Positions 25,901 through 34,382 of a stretch of 64,000 bases of DNA are shown here, piece by piece. Both the position numbers and the translations under genes were made by a program. The notes beneath the pieces are model-generated. The model did no database searches, was not told the DNA's origin, and was given only the letters and a program-made list of their open reading frames with translations. Location of the stretch: positions 16,015-80,014 of IMG/VR virus record IMGVR_UViG_3300043397_000067; one strand, 5' to 3'. Each line of letters begins with the position of its first letter. The first letter of the stretch is position 1. Source of the DNA: a virus.

Positions 25901-28900
25901 TCTCAGTTTCAGCCTTATACTTATCCAGTTCGTCCTTAGCCGTCTTAGCTAAACCCTCATTTACTCTATTATAGGCAGGACTTTGATTGTTTTTTGCAAG
26001 CTTAGCTTTAAACTCTGCGTCTTTCCTAAGCTCATCTTCTACAGGCTGGCGCTTAGAGCGAAGTTCCTCAGCAGCCATGCGAACCTGTGCATTAGTTGCT
26101 TTATCAATCTCGCTAGCATAAAGGCTCCAAGCGTTAGTCTTGGCTTCTAGTCTCTCTATCTCTTTCTTAAAAGACTCGCTGGTATTCTTAAAGAACTCAT
26201 CAGAGTTTTCTCTAGCCTTATCTAGTCCACTCTTTGCTTTATCTCCGAATAAAGTATAAGCAGTACCAGCTATTGTGAGTAGTACCCCAAGTGGGCCAAG
26301 TACTCCGAGTACCCGTGACAAAGCCGTCATGCCAAATGTGGCAGTAGCAGCGCTGGCTCCAAGTGTCTTAAGGCCTCCAGACAGGCCTTCGGCTACTACA
26401 GTTGTAGCCGCCATAGTGATACCCTTAGCTTTAATAGCATTAGCAAGCAGTGTAACCTGCGTAACCAAAGCCATTAACCCACCAGTAGCTACTAGCCCTA
26501 GCATCACCATCTTATAAGCAAGATAAGCCTTACCCAAACCTACAATAAGCTCGATATGGTCAGCAAGGACCTGACCAGCTCTGGTAACAACGTCTATAAG
26601 CTCGGTAACAGCACCCACAAAACGATCAGAAGACAGTATATCTCCAAGGGTACGCATAAGCTTAGTAGCAGCGCCTTCTGATGCACTAAAAGCTTTTACC
26701 AAGGAACGCTCTATATCCGCAGCCGTATCCTTAAATACGTAACCAAAAGCCTGCCGCTTTCCTATATCAGCAAGTACAGTAAACCCAGCTGCGTTATTAA
26801 TTGCATCAGCAATCTTAGCAAACTCAGTTTGTACATCTTTGCCAGCAGCTGCAGCATTTTGAGCAAAAGCTATAAGATCAGCACTCATAGACTTAAGGCC
26901 ACGCTCATTGCCAAGTCGCTGCAGCAACTCAATTTGCTGGTCAAACCTAAGACCAGATAGCTTAGTCGTAAGCTGTCCAAGAATATCTGGCAAACCCTTC
27001 ATCTTATTATTCTGTAGGTCCCATACCTGAATACCAAACTCTTGAAGTGTTTTCTTACCCTTGGCAGTAGCTCCTGTCAATTCGACGTACATCTGCCGCA
27101 CAGCAGTACCGGCAGCACTTCCGGTAATACCAATATTAGCAAGTAGTGCCAGAGATGTAGCAACATCCCTAATATCTACACCGTAGGTCTGGGCAATTAC
27201 TGACGAGGCCTTGAATGCCTCCGTCATGTTCTCAATACTAGCCATAGAGCTAGCAGCAGCAGCGCCAATAACGTCGGCTACAACACCAAACTCTTTAGCC
27301 TTATATCCGAATGCACTACCAATAGCGACTAATGATTCTGCACTCTTTTCTATGTTTACGTTACCAACATTAGAGAATGCACGAACTGTACTGAGAGCAT
27401 CAAGCTGCTCCTTAGCATCCAAGCCTGCCAAAGCAAGTGAGCGCATACCCTTGGCCATCTCAAGTGGTCCAGCGGCACCATTAGCAGAGTCTACAGCAGC
27501 CGCTTTTAGCTTGGTCATGTCCTCCGCAGCAGTCCCTGCTACGTACTGTATGTCAGCGAATACAAGGCTCAGCTCCTTGCCTGCTTGGTAGGACTTGGCA
27601 ATGCCGAAAGACAGGGCAGAACCAGCCAGCAGGGGGGCCATCTGACCCCAAGTGAGCCACAGCAAGCCAAAGCCCGACGCAAGGCCACGGGCCGCGCTAT
27701 GGGCTGTATTCATGTCGCCACCGAGTGACTTGAGGGCGTTGCTCAGGCTGAATAGTTTAGGTGTAACATCACCTGTGTTCTTTCCAAGAGTAGCCATAGC
27801 GCCAGCGAGTCGCTCTGTAGCCCCTGACTTAACGGCTTCCACCATGTCAGACCCAAACTTACCTACTGCTGCAGACTCTCCACCACGAACTCCAAGCATA
27901 CCCTGAGCAGATACCATCTTGCTAAGCAAAGCCTTAGCACCAGTAGTTTCGCCAGCTTTGATAGCTTGGTCTACAAGCGCTTGTTGATGTCTGTAGTTAG
28001 CATTAAGCTCTCCCTGACGGTAAGACTCGTTTGCTGCCTTTTGTGCATTTCTGTACTGAGCTTTAGCTAGGGCTGCTGCATCATCCAGCCTTTTTTCGTG
28101 CTCCAAAATTTCTTTAGCAGCGGAAGCATCTAAAGCAATATTATCTGCCTTAGTTTTATCCCTACGAGCTTTATCCCTAGCGTCTAGGTCAGCAAGTCCG
28201 CTAGACGCCCTTGCTTTTGTAGCTGCCTCTAATCTTGCAAGCTCCTCCATACCAGCAGAACCCGGCTTAGAAACTTTAACGTAGTTAGAAGCCTGTTGTA
28301 GCTCTCTACCGCGAGCTGCTATGTTGTCAGAAATACCAGACGCAAGTGTTTTAGACTCTTGGTTAGCCTCCCTAAGTGCATCTCTATATTCTCTGGCAGC
28401 TTTTACTGTAGCCTCTGCTATGAGTTTACGATTAACAGTATTCTGGTCCACAGCGTTTACTGAACCAGAGAGTTTTTCTACAGCCCCAGCTTTAACTGCT
28501 TCGACCATATCAGAGCCAAACTTCTTAGCAGCCGTTGACTCCCCTCCAGCTACGCCTAGCATACCCTGAGCGGATACCATTCTACCAAGCAGCGTTCTAG
28601 CGCCCGTGGTCTTACCCGCCTCTATAGCCTGATTTACTAGCGCCTGTTGGTGGGCAAAACTAGCATTAAGTTCCCCTTGGCGGTATAGTTCATTAGCTAC
28701 TTTTTGTGAATTTCTAAACTTAGACTTAGCTATAGCTAATGAGTCATCTAAAGCTCTCTCCTGCCCTTGTATCTGCATAGCAGCAGAAGCATCTAGTGCT
28801 TTACTTACTCTCTTATCTTCCTCCCTGCGAGCCTTTTCTTTATTACTCTGCCACGAGTTGAGGTTGTTAGTAGCATACTTAACACTCTCTGCATACTTAG

Positions 28901-29663
28901 CCTCCTCTGCAGCAGCAGCCGCATAAGTACTAGCTATCTCTGCCCGCTTTTGCTTATTTCTTTGCTTATCAATAAGGTCCCAAGCAGCCTCACGAGAGGC
29001 AGCAGCTTTATTAAGCTCTGCTTGTTCAGCAAGTAGAGCTTTAGAGGCTACTCCAGCCTCTTTCAAAGCGTCTCTGTAATCTCTAGCAGCCTTCACAGTA
29101 GCCTCTGCAATCAGCTTACGATCTACACCAAGCTCAGTACTGGCCCCAGCCACTGTCTCAGAAAGGTTTCCTTTCTTATCTCGTGGAAAACTTACGCGGC
29201 TAAATACGCCACCAGACAGCAGCGACTCGCCGTAGGAAGCAAGTGCTTGTGATCTTATACTTTTGTAAGAAGCTTCTTTTGCTCTGTCGTACTCATACTG
29301 TAGAGTTAGCTTAGCAGTACCCAAAGATTCTCTAAGAGTAGCAGTTATTTTCGCTATAGAGTTAGTAAGAGCGCCATTGGCCGAGCTACCTACATTCTCA
29401 ATAAGCTTTGGATAACTACTTAATGCCTTAGCTACCTCCTGCATTGCAGAAGTACTATCCTTAGCTAAGCCCTGCAGCATAGTCTTAGCATCCCCAGTTC
29501 TCTTCTGGGAGGCCTCTATAAAAGCATCTAATTGGGCTTTTGCGGTATTTAGTTTTGCCCTGTTAAGCGCGCCTAAGCTAGCCGTCAACTCGTCTAAAGC
29601 TTTTGTAGCCTTATTCGTCTCGTTGATAGTCTGCGTAAAGCTTAACTGTAGATCGTCGCTCAT
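22968..29663 (-). CDS. Tail tape measure protein
   Basis: A 2231-aa protein, the largest in the window. The TP901-type core is visible in the middle (LVFADIQYVAG, AKGMRSLALAGLDAKEQL, FSNVGNVNIEKSAESLVAIGSAFG, ANIGITGSAAGTAVRQMY), with membrane-like segments after it. The N-terminal third is helical and contains two diverged copies of a ~190-residue block (RKLIAEATVKAA.. and QGELNA..HQQALV..AI.AG.TTGA). Family knowledge: its length sets tail length, here expected to exceed 300 nm at about 1.5 angstrom per residue. It overlaps the next gene by four bases. The ribosome site GGAG is at the foot of a hairpin. Confidence 0.95.
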   Translation of the reverse strand: MSDDLQLSFTQTINETNKATKALDELTASLGALNRAKLNTAKAQLDAFIEASQKRTGDAKTMLQGLAKDSTSAMQEVAKALSSYPKLIENVGSSANGALTNSIAKITATLRESLGTAKLTLQYEYDRAKEASYKSIRSQALASYGESLLSGGVFSRVSFPRDKKGNLSETVAGASTELGVDRKLIAEATVKAARDYRDALKEAGVASKALLAEQAELNKAAASREAAWDLIDKQRNKQKRAEIASTYAAAAAEEAKYAESVKYATNNLNSWQSNKEKARREEDKRVSKALDASAAMQIQGQERALDDSLAIAKSKFRNSQKVANELYRQGELNASFAHQQALVNQAIEAGKTTGARTLLGRMVSAQGMLGVAGGESTAAKKFGSDMVEAVKAGAVEKLSGSVNAVDQNTVNRKLIAEATVKAAREYRDALREANQESKTLASGISDNIAARGRELQQASNYVKVSKPGSAGMEELARLEAATKARASSGLADLDARDKARRDKTKADNIALDASAAKEILEHEKRLDDAAALAKAQYRNAQKAANESYRQGELNANYRHQQALVDQAIKAGETTGAKALLSKMVSAQGMLGVRGGESAAVGKFGSDMVEAVKSGATERLAGAMATLGKNTGDVTPKLFSLSNALKSLGGDMNTAHSAARGLASGFGLLWLTWGQMAPLLAGSALSFGIAKSYQAGKELSLVFADIQYVAGTAAEDMTKLKAAAVDSANGAAGPLEMAKGMRSLALAGLDAKEQLDALSTVRAFSNVGNVNIEKSAESLVAIGSAFGYKAKEFGVVADVIGAAAASSMASIENMTEAFKASSVIAQTYGVDIRDVATSLALLANIGITGSAAGTAVRQMYVELTGATAKGKKTLQEFGIQVWDLQNNKMKGLPDILGQLTTKLSGLRFDQQIELLQRLGNERGLKSMSADLIAFAQNAAAAGKDVQTEFAKIADAINNAAGFTVLADIGKRQAFGYVFKDTAADIERSLVKAFSASEGAATKLMRTLGDILSSDRFVGAVTELIDVVTRAGQVLADHIELIVGLGKAYLAYKMVMLGLVATGGLMALVTQVTLLANAIKAKGITMAATTVVAEGLSGGLKTLGASAATATFGMTALSRVLGVLGPLGVLLTIAGTAYTLFGDKAKSGLDKARENSDEFFKNTSESFKKEIERLEAKTNAWSLYASEIDKATNAQVRMAAEELRSKRQPVEDELRKDAEFKAKLAKNNQSPAYNRVNEGLAKTAKDELDKYKAETESQVNALLADAGRIKSLSKLDEIQSEASRKARNKREAGTGMLSTDEDMGRIYDNSGKINAAYSRDLGLQRKLMQDELDMLGYAHKAKELSDVEFYVKRTATIKRFNDEADKIETDSLNKLYKEYTSVYKAIGDQYDKEKDPKKKSNLNERLTALGEAYDSSASKIIDDSIARQSDETKRLANETYEATGEINRMVKANEEWMQSYSKRVNKASAVEAARAAAEKQGPRAVAIVEAQMKVQEDFSDRIASTTTKITELTAEQAKYDELATSSGGNPEYIEMYRRKGLEIERLRAEIAKLSKDEATYISKAGSTAGAKFDSDQLEAERQKLATSWKTTSKDIADSLFDAIIGVGDKSGKKLRDQIQRALMAPLRLFLDPIINDLAATIATALNPTGAAAAAQGAGTGKGSAFSALSAGKSVFDALNSGVSTSIANGFTKLAGNSMGEKLGVSYYDGNAYQLTGVGAQLGQVLGAVGGAAAGVSLKNAISGGFKVSNFADAIGTAVSLWFGPIGGIASGLFNRAFGKKYDGSGIAGTFGAGDGFSGYSYTDYEGGWFSSGGRDTSALDPRIVKQLSNQFQLVKTQAALQATTLGASAEALVNFTHSFAFATDGLNGDQINAQIKSAFEGAGEAMAQLILGTTEYSQIGETASATLSRLSGGLNSVNSAMLLLGKATYSASMQSAQYAQNIINAVGSQSEFESAVRGYFDAFYSNTDKSSSKLSVFTSELSKLGISTVPMTRQAFRQLVEAQDLTTESGQAVYGGLLKLSSAFIDMTSAAVSSADSLMQAAEKVMKDASPALTLQQQIGQFDKNYTLALSTSGTTQAEYLTKLADALPDISTALKENSATREQWLASVSVLANKAMFAAKAVDPTLTIPAFASGGYHRGGYRLVGEDGPEIEATGPAMYYNASQTKSMLGGSDDGNVSGLIKELIAQIDLLRYETRATATHTAKMAKLQNDWDGRGLLIRNDADTPITTHAV

Positions 29664-29670
29664 GGGTACT

Positions 29671-29701
29671 CCGGTAAAATCGCGTAGCGATTTTATCCCG
29701 G
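29671..29701 (-). promoter_or_regulatory. Hairpin covering the tape-measure ribosome site
   Basis: A 9-bp perfect stem (TAAAATCGC/GCGATTTTA, loop GTA) is extended by CCGG/CCGG at its base with a two-base bulge. The base includes part of the GGAG ribosome site (29669-29672) of the tape measure. Melting would expose the site, so the hairpin can limit synthesis of this protein. Confidence 0.6.
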
Positions 29702-29706
29702 CCCAT

Positions 29707-29739
29707 AAGAAAAAGACCTCACGCGGAGGTCTTTTTCTT
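29707..29739 (-). terminator. Terminator-like hairpin between chaperone and tape measure genes
   Basis: A perfect 14-bp stem (arms 29707-29720 and 29726-29739) with a 5-base loop and A/T tracts on both sides. The last codons and stop of the second tail chaperone lie within it. It probably lets only part of the transcripts continue into the tape measure, which is needed in few copies. Confidence 0.75.
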
Positions 29740-30072
29740 GCTGTCTTCTTGGAGTTTCCTATTCTTGGAGTACTCAGATAGCCATATCATGTCTATTCTG
29801 TGTAACTCTTCCCATAAGTCTCCAATGTCTTCTTTAGTGAAGCCTTGCGCTATACACCAAAGAAATATCTCACTAAATGGTATCTCAGCAGGACCACCCA
29901 TTGTGTAGTTTCTGCTGCCACTAAGCTCCTGCCAGATTTTATGGTAATACCGTAGATACTTTGGTATCTCCGGTATATTCCTTAAGCCATCTGGCGTATG
30001 TCCAAGTTGCTCTTGTATCTCAAGCAGGTCATTAAGTCTTTCTCCATACTTAAATTGCCACTCGAAATACAA
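29719..30072 (-). CDS. Tail assembly chaperone, frameshift extension (gpT-like)
   Basis: About 117 residues in the -1 frame relative to the upstream chaperone. The frame can be read from a TTG at 30072, but no ribosome site precedes it. The frame is instead entered from the slippery site at 30078-30084, giving a fusion of about 253 residues (134 + LeuSer + 117). This is the gpG-gpGT arrangement of lambda and many siphophages, in which the long form brings the tape measure to the tube protein. Position directly before the tape measure agrees. The protein is rich in Trp, Tyr and charged residues. Confidence 0.85.
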   Translation of the reverse strand: MYFEWQFKYGERLNDLLEIQEQLGHTPDGLRNIPEIPKYLRYYHKIWQELSGSRNYTMGGPAEIPFSEIFLWCIAQGFTKEDIGDLWEELHRIDMIWLSEYSKNRKLQEDSKKKTSA

Positions 30073-30074
30073 AC

Positions 30075-30479
30075 TTAGTTTTTTTCGTCTTCTTCGTCTT
30101 TAACAGCTTTGAAGGTGTTCATGTCATCTGCAACGGATGACACAGCAGCGCGGAACTCCTCGTGAGCAAGTAGTTCCTTAACAAGGTCCTCGCTGTAGGT
30201 GAACTGCTTACCCTTGTAGGTAATCTCGCCTTCAAAGCCCAGCAAAATAGTCTTTGCCATAACATTGATGACAATCTCCTTTGCCTTGGCGTCCGCAGCA
30301 TCGCCCTTGCTGTCCAGCACGGCGCGGTTTTGCTTTGCCAGCTTGTTCATCAGCTTAGCGTAGTTCTTGTTGCCTGCACGAGCGATCAGCCACTTCGTAT
30401 CGCCTGCGCCGGGAATCTGCGTCAGCGTACCTTTTTCTTGAGCTTCGGTATCGACTGCAAAAGCGTTAAACAAGTCCAT
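30075..30479 (-). CDS. Tail assembly chaperone (gpG-like)
   Basis: A 134-aa protein. The start at 30479 is supported by AAGGAACACCAA just upstream and by the family-typical opening MDLFNAFAVDTEAQEKGT. Further motifs are LIARAGNKNYAKLMNKLAKQ and ILLGFEGEITYKGKQFTYS, both recalled from siphophage tail chaperones. It coats the tape measure during tail assembly and is not kept in the virion. Its last sense codons form a -1 slippery heptamer, so a minority of ribosomes continue into the next frame. Confidence 0.88.
   Translation of the reverse strand: MDLFNAFAVDTEAQEKGTLTQIPGAGDTKWLIARAGNKNYAKLMNKLAKQNRAVLDSKGDAADAKAKEIVINVMAKTILLGFEGEITYKGKQFTYSEDLVKELLAHEEFRAAVSSVADDMNTFKAVKDEEDEKN
30078..30084 (-). 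other. Programmed -1 frameshift site (A AAA AAC)
   Basis: On the minus strand the codons GAA AAA AAC TAA contain the classic heptamer A AAA AAC in the correct register, one codon before the zero-frame stop. Slipping back one base continues as CTA AGT TTG into the downstream frame, which stays open for 117 codons. Confidence 0.9.
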
Positions 30480-30524
30480 TTGGTGTTCCTTAAAGTTGGT
30501 TGGTTGGAGGTCGTAATATAAACG

Positions 30525-30554
30525 AAAAAAGCCCGGTGGAGCTAACCACCGGGC
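30525..30554 (-). terminator. Rho-independent terminator after tail tube gene
   Basis: Read on the minus strand, a perfect 9-bp GC-rich stem (GCCCGGTGG/CCACCGGGC, 6-base loop) is followed by six U. It lies between the abundant tail tube gene and the chaperone gene and should lower expression downstream. Confidence 0.9.
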
Positions 30555-30609
30555 AAATTTCACTTTCCCCAACCAACTGGTTGAGTAGTAGGGCTATACC
30601 ATACTACTA

Positions 30610-31824
30610 TTAAACAACTGCTACACCGATACGATCAATGAAGATCAGCTTACGGAGAGCTGATACTGCATTGCCGGTATCAGACAATGCAGTAATTTCA
30701 ACATCGACCATCTGGTCTTTATCCTTAGCGTCGCTGTTGGACTTGTACGTAGCAAGGTTTCCAACAGGCACCGTGAAGATGTAGCCGTTACCAGCAGCAT
30801 CTGTGGAGCTAAAGATAACGCTGGTGTTGGCGTTAGTGCGGAACTTGGTAAACAAGCTCTTGTCAGCGAAGTACAGGCTCATGTTGAGCTTGCAGTCGAT
30901 GGTGCCAGAACCAATACCAACGCTACCCAGAGTACCGATGCCGTCTTGGTTACGAAGACCGTTATCAAAGGACAGGTCCACAGACTTGACAAACGTGCCG
31001 GTCAAAGGAACGCCATCGAGCCAGATAGCATTGGTAGCACCACCGACACCAGAGTGAATGTCATAGGTAGGTGCAGCAATGGGACTGCCCGGCATCACAG
31101 TGGTGTTGGACTCAATACCAGCTTTGCCCATGAAGTCAAAGGTGACTTCCGTGAGAGAGCCGGAAGCAACTTTCAGGCCCATCTTGCTAGGGGTTTGGCC
31201 GGTGTAGGCCACAAACACACCAATGTCTGGGTTCTCACGCTCAATGGTCCAGCTAGTCTGGGTCGTGCCATGCGTCAGTCGTGCAGTCTGCACCTGAATG
31301 GATTCACCAGCCGACACCACAGCAGGAGTATTGGTGTCAAGGGTGATAACCGTAGTCGTAGGAGCCGTGACGGTGCTGACACGCAGAATCTTGCCGTTGT
31401 TAGCGCCAGCACTGGTAATACGGAACCACTGACCTTTTTGCAGGTTAGTGAATATGCTGCTACCAGAAGTGGCAGACGTAGCCGTAATAGCAGTAGTAGA
31501 GATGCTGGTAGTAGGAGTAGCTACACCAACGCCATCAGTACCAAACTCGGTAAAGGTAGATTGCAGGGTAGACTCCAAGAAAGGCTCTACACCCGCGTAG
31601 TGCATTTCTTGAGTAACGCCACCGTTAGCAGTAGCACCAACAGGTACCTTGCTAGAAATAGTACGGGTGCCGTTAATTTCCTTGGATGCTTCCTTGGAGA
31701 TGGCGTAATCAAGGCTTTCACCCGTGATACGCAGGGCGCTGGAGTTACCTGCTACTGGGGTAACGCCAAACGTGGATTCTTTGATTGCGCGTACAACGGC
31801 AAGGCTGGATGATGCAAAAGGCAT
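30610..31824 (-). CDS. Major tail tube protein
   Basis: A 404-aa protein. The opening MPFASSSLAVVRAIKESTFGVTP and segments ALRITGESLDYAISKEASKEI and WTIERENPDIGVFVAYTGQTPSKMGLK match the siphophage tube family known as Phage_tube_2. It stacks in hexamer rings to form the tail tube. Residues ~100-190 are Thr-rich and may be an inserted domain. CCGGAG precedes the start. It is followed by a strong terminator, in line with a high-copy product. Confidence 0.88.
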   Translation of the reverse strand: MPFASSSLAVVRAIKESTFGVTPVAGNSSALRITGESLDYAISKEASKEINGTRTISSKVPVGATANGGVTQEMHYAGVEPFLESTLQSTFTEFGTDGVGVATPTTSISTTAITATSATSGSSIFTNLQKGQWFRITSAGANNGKILRVSTVTAPTTTVITLDTNTPAVVSAGESIQVQTARLTHGTTQTSWTIERENPDIGVFVAYTGQTPSKMGLKVASGSLTEVTFDFMGKAGIESNTTVMPGSPIAAPTYDIHSGVGGATNAIWLDGVPLTGTFVKSVDLSFDNGLRNQDGIGTLGSVGIGSGTIDCKLNMSLYFADKSLFTKFRTNANTSVIFSSTDAAGNGYIFTVPVGNLATYKSNSDAKDKDQMVDVEITALSDTGNAVSALRKLIFIDRIGVAVV

Positions 31825-31918
31825 AAGTTGCTCCGGTTAGATTGACTTTGCTGGAGTCTATAGGCGTAGGTACCGAATAGACCTTACACTACTATTTTCT
31901 GGATAACAAACCTTACCA

Positions 31919-32332
31919 TTAGTAGGTCTTGTCGCACCAGAAGGGCACTATCACTTGGTACTCAACCCTATTCTTGTCAGGATGGGCACCTCCCATCATG
32001 GCCATATAGGTTCTAACAGAGCCAAGTGTTTTTCTCTGTAAGCGTTCATAGAAGTGACTCAGTAGGGCATTAGCCTTGGCAGAGCCCTCTCCCTCTCGGA
32101 CAGAAGCCCCAAGCAGTATCTGCCCCATAATTCGGTGTACCGGATTATCGGATATATCAGCTTGGTAACCATCAATAAGGTTTACTTTGACGCATAAGAA
32201 TGGGTCAGTAAGTTCATACCTAGACTCAAGTACTCGGTTGTCATACTCAATGCTAAGCGCCCAAGCTGTAAAACTTGGGGCAGCAGCTACTACAGCAGTA
32301 GTAATGTCTTGTCTGATTGAATCAAGGCTCAT
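31919..32332 (-). CDS. Tail terminator/completion protein candidate
   Basis: A 137-aa protein between the gp10-like protein and the tail tube gene, the usual place of the tail terminator. It begins MSLDSIRQDITTAVVAAAPSF and contains a conserved-looking RIMGQILLGASVREGEGSAKANALLSHFYERL. The protein would close the tail end that joins the head. ATGA overlap with the upstream gene. Identification is mainly by position and size. Confidence 0.65.
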   Translation of the reverse strand: MSLDSIRQDITTAVVAAAPSFTAWALSIEYDNRVLESRYELTDPFLCVKVNLIDGYQADISDNPVHRIMGQILLGASVREGEGSAKANALLSHFYERLQRKTLGSVRTYMAMMGGAHPDKNRVEYQVIVPFWCDKTY

Positions 32333-32832
32333 TTTGCATACCCGAATTTAGTTTTAATAGCAGCCGCTACTGCAGGTATCCCACCAGCCCTTATATTAGC
32401 TTCTCTTATCTTAACAAGGCCAGCTTCCATTGCTTCTGCTATGGGCTTAGTATTAACAAGCAGTACCTTACTGTTCCACTTTATATTAGCAATGATTTCT
32501 TTATTATAGTCCACCCGCGGCTTAAATATTGGGTCTCCGGCTACTTTAGGTTTAACCTGTTCACCAACGTAACCGTATGAGCCAGTCTTACCAAAGCTAG
32601 CATCATGTCTTGCTCTATCAGGTATCTTAGAGTAAGCTGGATTTTTATACCCAGTTATCTCTACATACCAGTTAGCAGCAAGATCGCCTGTATACTGAGG
32701 AGTAACCCTCCAAGCGTACTCAAGTACTTTAAGCGTATGCATTTGAACATACTTAGTCGCAGACCTCGTTATTTTATTTTTAGCAGCCTGCGTCTTATCT
32801 TTCCACCTGTTTACATTACCAGTTACTATCAT
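32329..32832 (-). CDS. HK97 gp10-like head-tail/tail completion protein
   Basis: A 167-aa basic protein. The segment MHTLKVLEYAWRVTPQYTGDLAANWYVEI and the later YVGEQVKPKVAGDPIFKPRVDYNKEII match the pattern of gp10-like minor structural proteins (a helix with TP..TG.L..SW, then a tyrosine-rich strand pair). It acts in joining head and tail. Overlaps by four bases with both neighbours. Confidence 0.7.
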   Translation of the reverse strand: MIVTGNVNRWKDKTQAAKNKITRSATKYVQMHTLKVLEYAWRVTPQYTGDLAANWYVEITGYKNPAYSKIPDRARHDASFGKTGSYGYVGEQVKPKVAGDPIFKPRVDYNKEIIANIKWNSKVLLVNTKPIAEAMEAGLVKIREANIRAGGIPAVAAAIKTKFGYAK

Positions 32833-33668
32833 AGGCGTGTAAGATTATGTGCCCAAGCATCAAGGTCTTGGTTTACTGAACTCACTCTATAAATCTTGCC
32901 ACTAACTGTAATAGTTCTTCCTGTTGGTACTTCCACGGGCAGAATTAGCGTAATATCTGCAGCATTAACTTTTGGTTCAGCTTGGTTGTTATAGTTATAC
33001 AACTTGTACGCATCAAGCTTTATACCGTTATAGTTACCTGACGTAGTGGTATAAGTATCTGTTACTGGGTTATAAGTTTTCACAGTATCTACTGAAACTG
33101 CTACTATGCTCTCATTAGGGCTATCATCAAGTTCATCACAGCCTGCAAGCATCAAGCCTTCAAGTTCCAGGTGTAAGCCTCTTACTCTAGTCAACTTATT
33201 CTCAAAGCTTATGAAGTAGCCCCGACTTACTACTTCGTTACCAGAATAGAAAATATTCCAGAACGGGTCGTACTGTGAGTTAGTGATACCATTTACGGTA
33301 TCCTTAAGGTACTGCTTGTGTGTATGTACTGTAGTGCCAGAGTCCCCATTACATACCTGCAGCGGTGTCCTGAACTGCGCTACATCAGTTACCTTCTTAA
33401 TCCAGTAGTTCTTGCGAATAGGCTCACCAAAGATAGAGTCTGTGAGGCCATCGCCTACAAGCCAGTTCTCACCTTCAATCCTAATAGACCTGCGCGCGGG
33501 TATAGAAAAGCTTGGGTCTAGCGACAGAATACGACGCTTAGATGTAGTTCCGTCTGGTGAACCCTCGTCGTAAGTACTATACTGCCCATTAAACAAAAAG
33601 GCGTTAGTGTACCCATTGTATATGGGTACATCATCAAACCACCTTGCTGCTTGAAATAGATCAGCCAT
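32829..33668 (-). CDS. Virion neck protein of unknown family
   Basis: A 279-aa protein beginning MADLFQAARWFDDVP. The ATG at 33668 overlaps the upstream stop by 8 bases; an in-frame ATG further up lies within that gene and is less likely. The sequence is beta-rich with many Tyr and Asn and no known motif. By position between the connector and gp10-like genes it may be a head-completion or tail-attachment protein. Confidence 0.7.
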   Translation of the reverse strand: MADLFQAARWFDDVPIYNGYTNAFLFNGQYSTYDEGSPDGTTSKRRILSLDPSFSIPARRSIRIEGENWLVGDGLTDSIFGEPIRKNYWIKKVTDVAQFRTPLQVCNGDSGTTVHTHKQYLKDTVNGITNSQYDPFWNIFYSGNEVVSRGYFISFENKLTRVRGLHLELEGLMLAGCDELDDSPNESIVAVSVDTVKTYNPVTDTYTTTSGNYNGIKLDAYKLYNYNNQAEPKVNAADITLILPVEVPTGRTITVSGKIYRVSSVNQDLDAWAHNLTRL

Positions 33669-34149
33669 TTGTAACAGGGTCCGTTCCAAGGGTGGCTGCA
33701 AGGGCTGTGACCAGCGTGACGCGGGTTACCCCTGCTGCAGCGGGTTCTGCGCTTGCGTAAGCCGCCAAGAGCCTGTAGCGCAGCGACGTAAGAGCAGCAT
33801 CCACGCCATCCCTTACGTCTGCAAAAATATCCGTTTGTCGCTGAAATTCTGCCCTGCCGTCAGTGATACGCTGTACGGAAAACATGGGCAAAGAAGTGAG
33901 AAGCTCTTTGGCTATTGCATATGCAGCATACAGCTTAGTCACTTTTAAGAACCTAGTTTGCACATCTGTAGGAGACGGCAAAGCAGTGATCTCAGCGAAC
34001 TTAGCTGGTATGTTAACGTCTACATCCTCAAGCTTTAGATCAACCAGTATGTCATACATGGGTTGAGTAAGCGCTGCGTCTGAAAGCTCCTTAGAGGATA
34101 CCCCAAGTATAGCCCTCAGTTCGTCATGTGTGGTGTAGGTCGTAAGCAT
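33661..34149 (-). CDS. Head-tail connector (adaptor) candidate
   Basis: A 162-aa mostly helical protein that begins MLTTYTTHDELRAILGVSSKEL, a typical opening of gp6/gp15-type adaptors, followed by helices FLKVTKLYAAYAIAKELLTS and DVRDGVDAALTSLRYRLL. Adaptors sit under the portal and widen the channel to the tail. The gene is the first after the capsid block and lies behind a small hairpin leader. Confidence 0.65.
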   Translation of the reverse strand: MLTTYTTHDELRAILGVSSKELSDAALTQPMYDILVDLKLEDVDVNIPAKFAEITALPSPTDVQTRFLKVTKLYAAYAIAKELLTSLPMFSVQRITDGRAEFQRQTDIFADVRDGVDAALTSLRYRLLAAYASAEPAAAGVTRVTLVTALAATLGTDPVTNG

Positions 34150-34165
34150 CCAGCGATGATAGACC

Positions 34166-34184
34166 TATCGGGTTTTACCCGATA
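34166..34184 (-). promoter_or_regulatory. Leader hairpin of connector gene
   Basis: A perfect 8-bp stem (TATCGGGT/ACCCGATA, 3-base loop) that ends about 16 bases before the connector ATG on the minus strand. It lacks a U-run, so it is more likely an RNA processing or translation element than a terminator. Confidence 0.5.
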
Positions 34185-34190
34185 TAGAAC

Positions 34191-34382
34191 TTACTTCTTT
34201 TTGGAGTCTTTGGTAGGCTCAGTAGGCGCTTCGGCCTTGATGGTGGGCTGTCCTTCAATCCATGCGTTCGATTTAACCTTCACAGGCTCTCCCGGATTGA
34301 ATACGTGACCGCTGATAGGGTCAGCAAACGCAAAGTTGCCGGTATTGGTGTGAACAATGCCGTCTTCATCAATGATTTTCAT
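34191..34382 (-). CDS. Small conserved head-region protein
   Basis: A 63-aa protein. The ATG at 34382 is chosen because GAGGA lies just upstream; the frame is open further but the upstream part overlaps the endonuclease leader. Sequence GNFAFADPISGHVFNPGEPVKV is a short beta unit, followed by a Lys/Glu/Pro tail ending KKK. Many siphophages have such a tiny gene between the capsid and the connector; the function is not known. Confidence 0.65.
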   Translation of the reverse strand: MKIIDEDGIVHTNTGNFAFADPISGHVFNPGEPVKVKSNAWIEGQPTIKAEAPTEPTKDSKKK

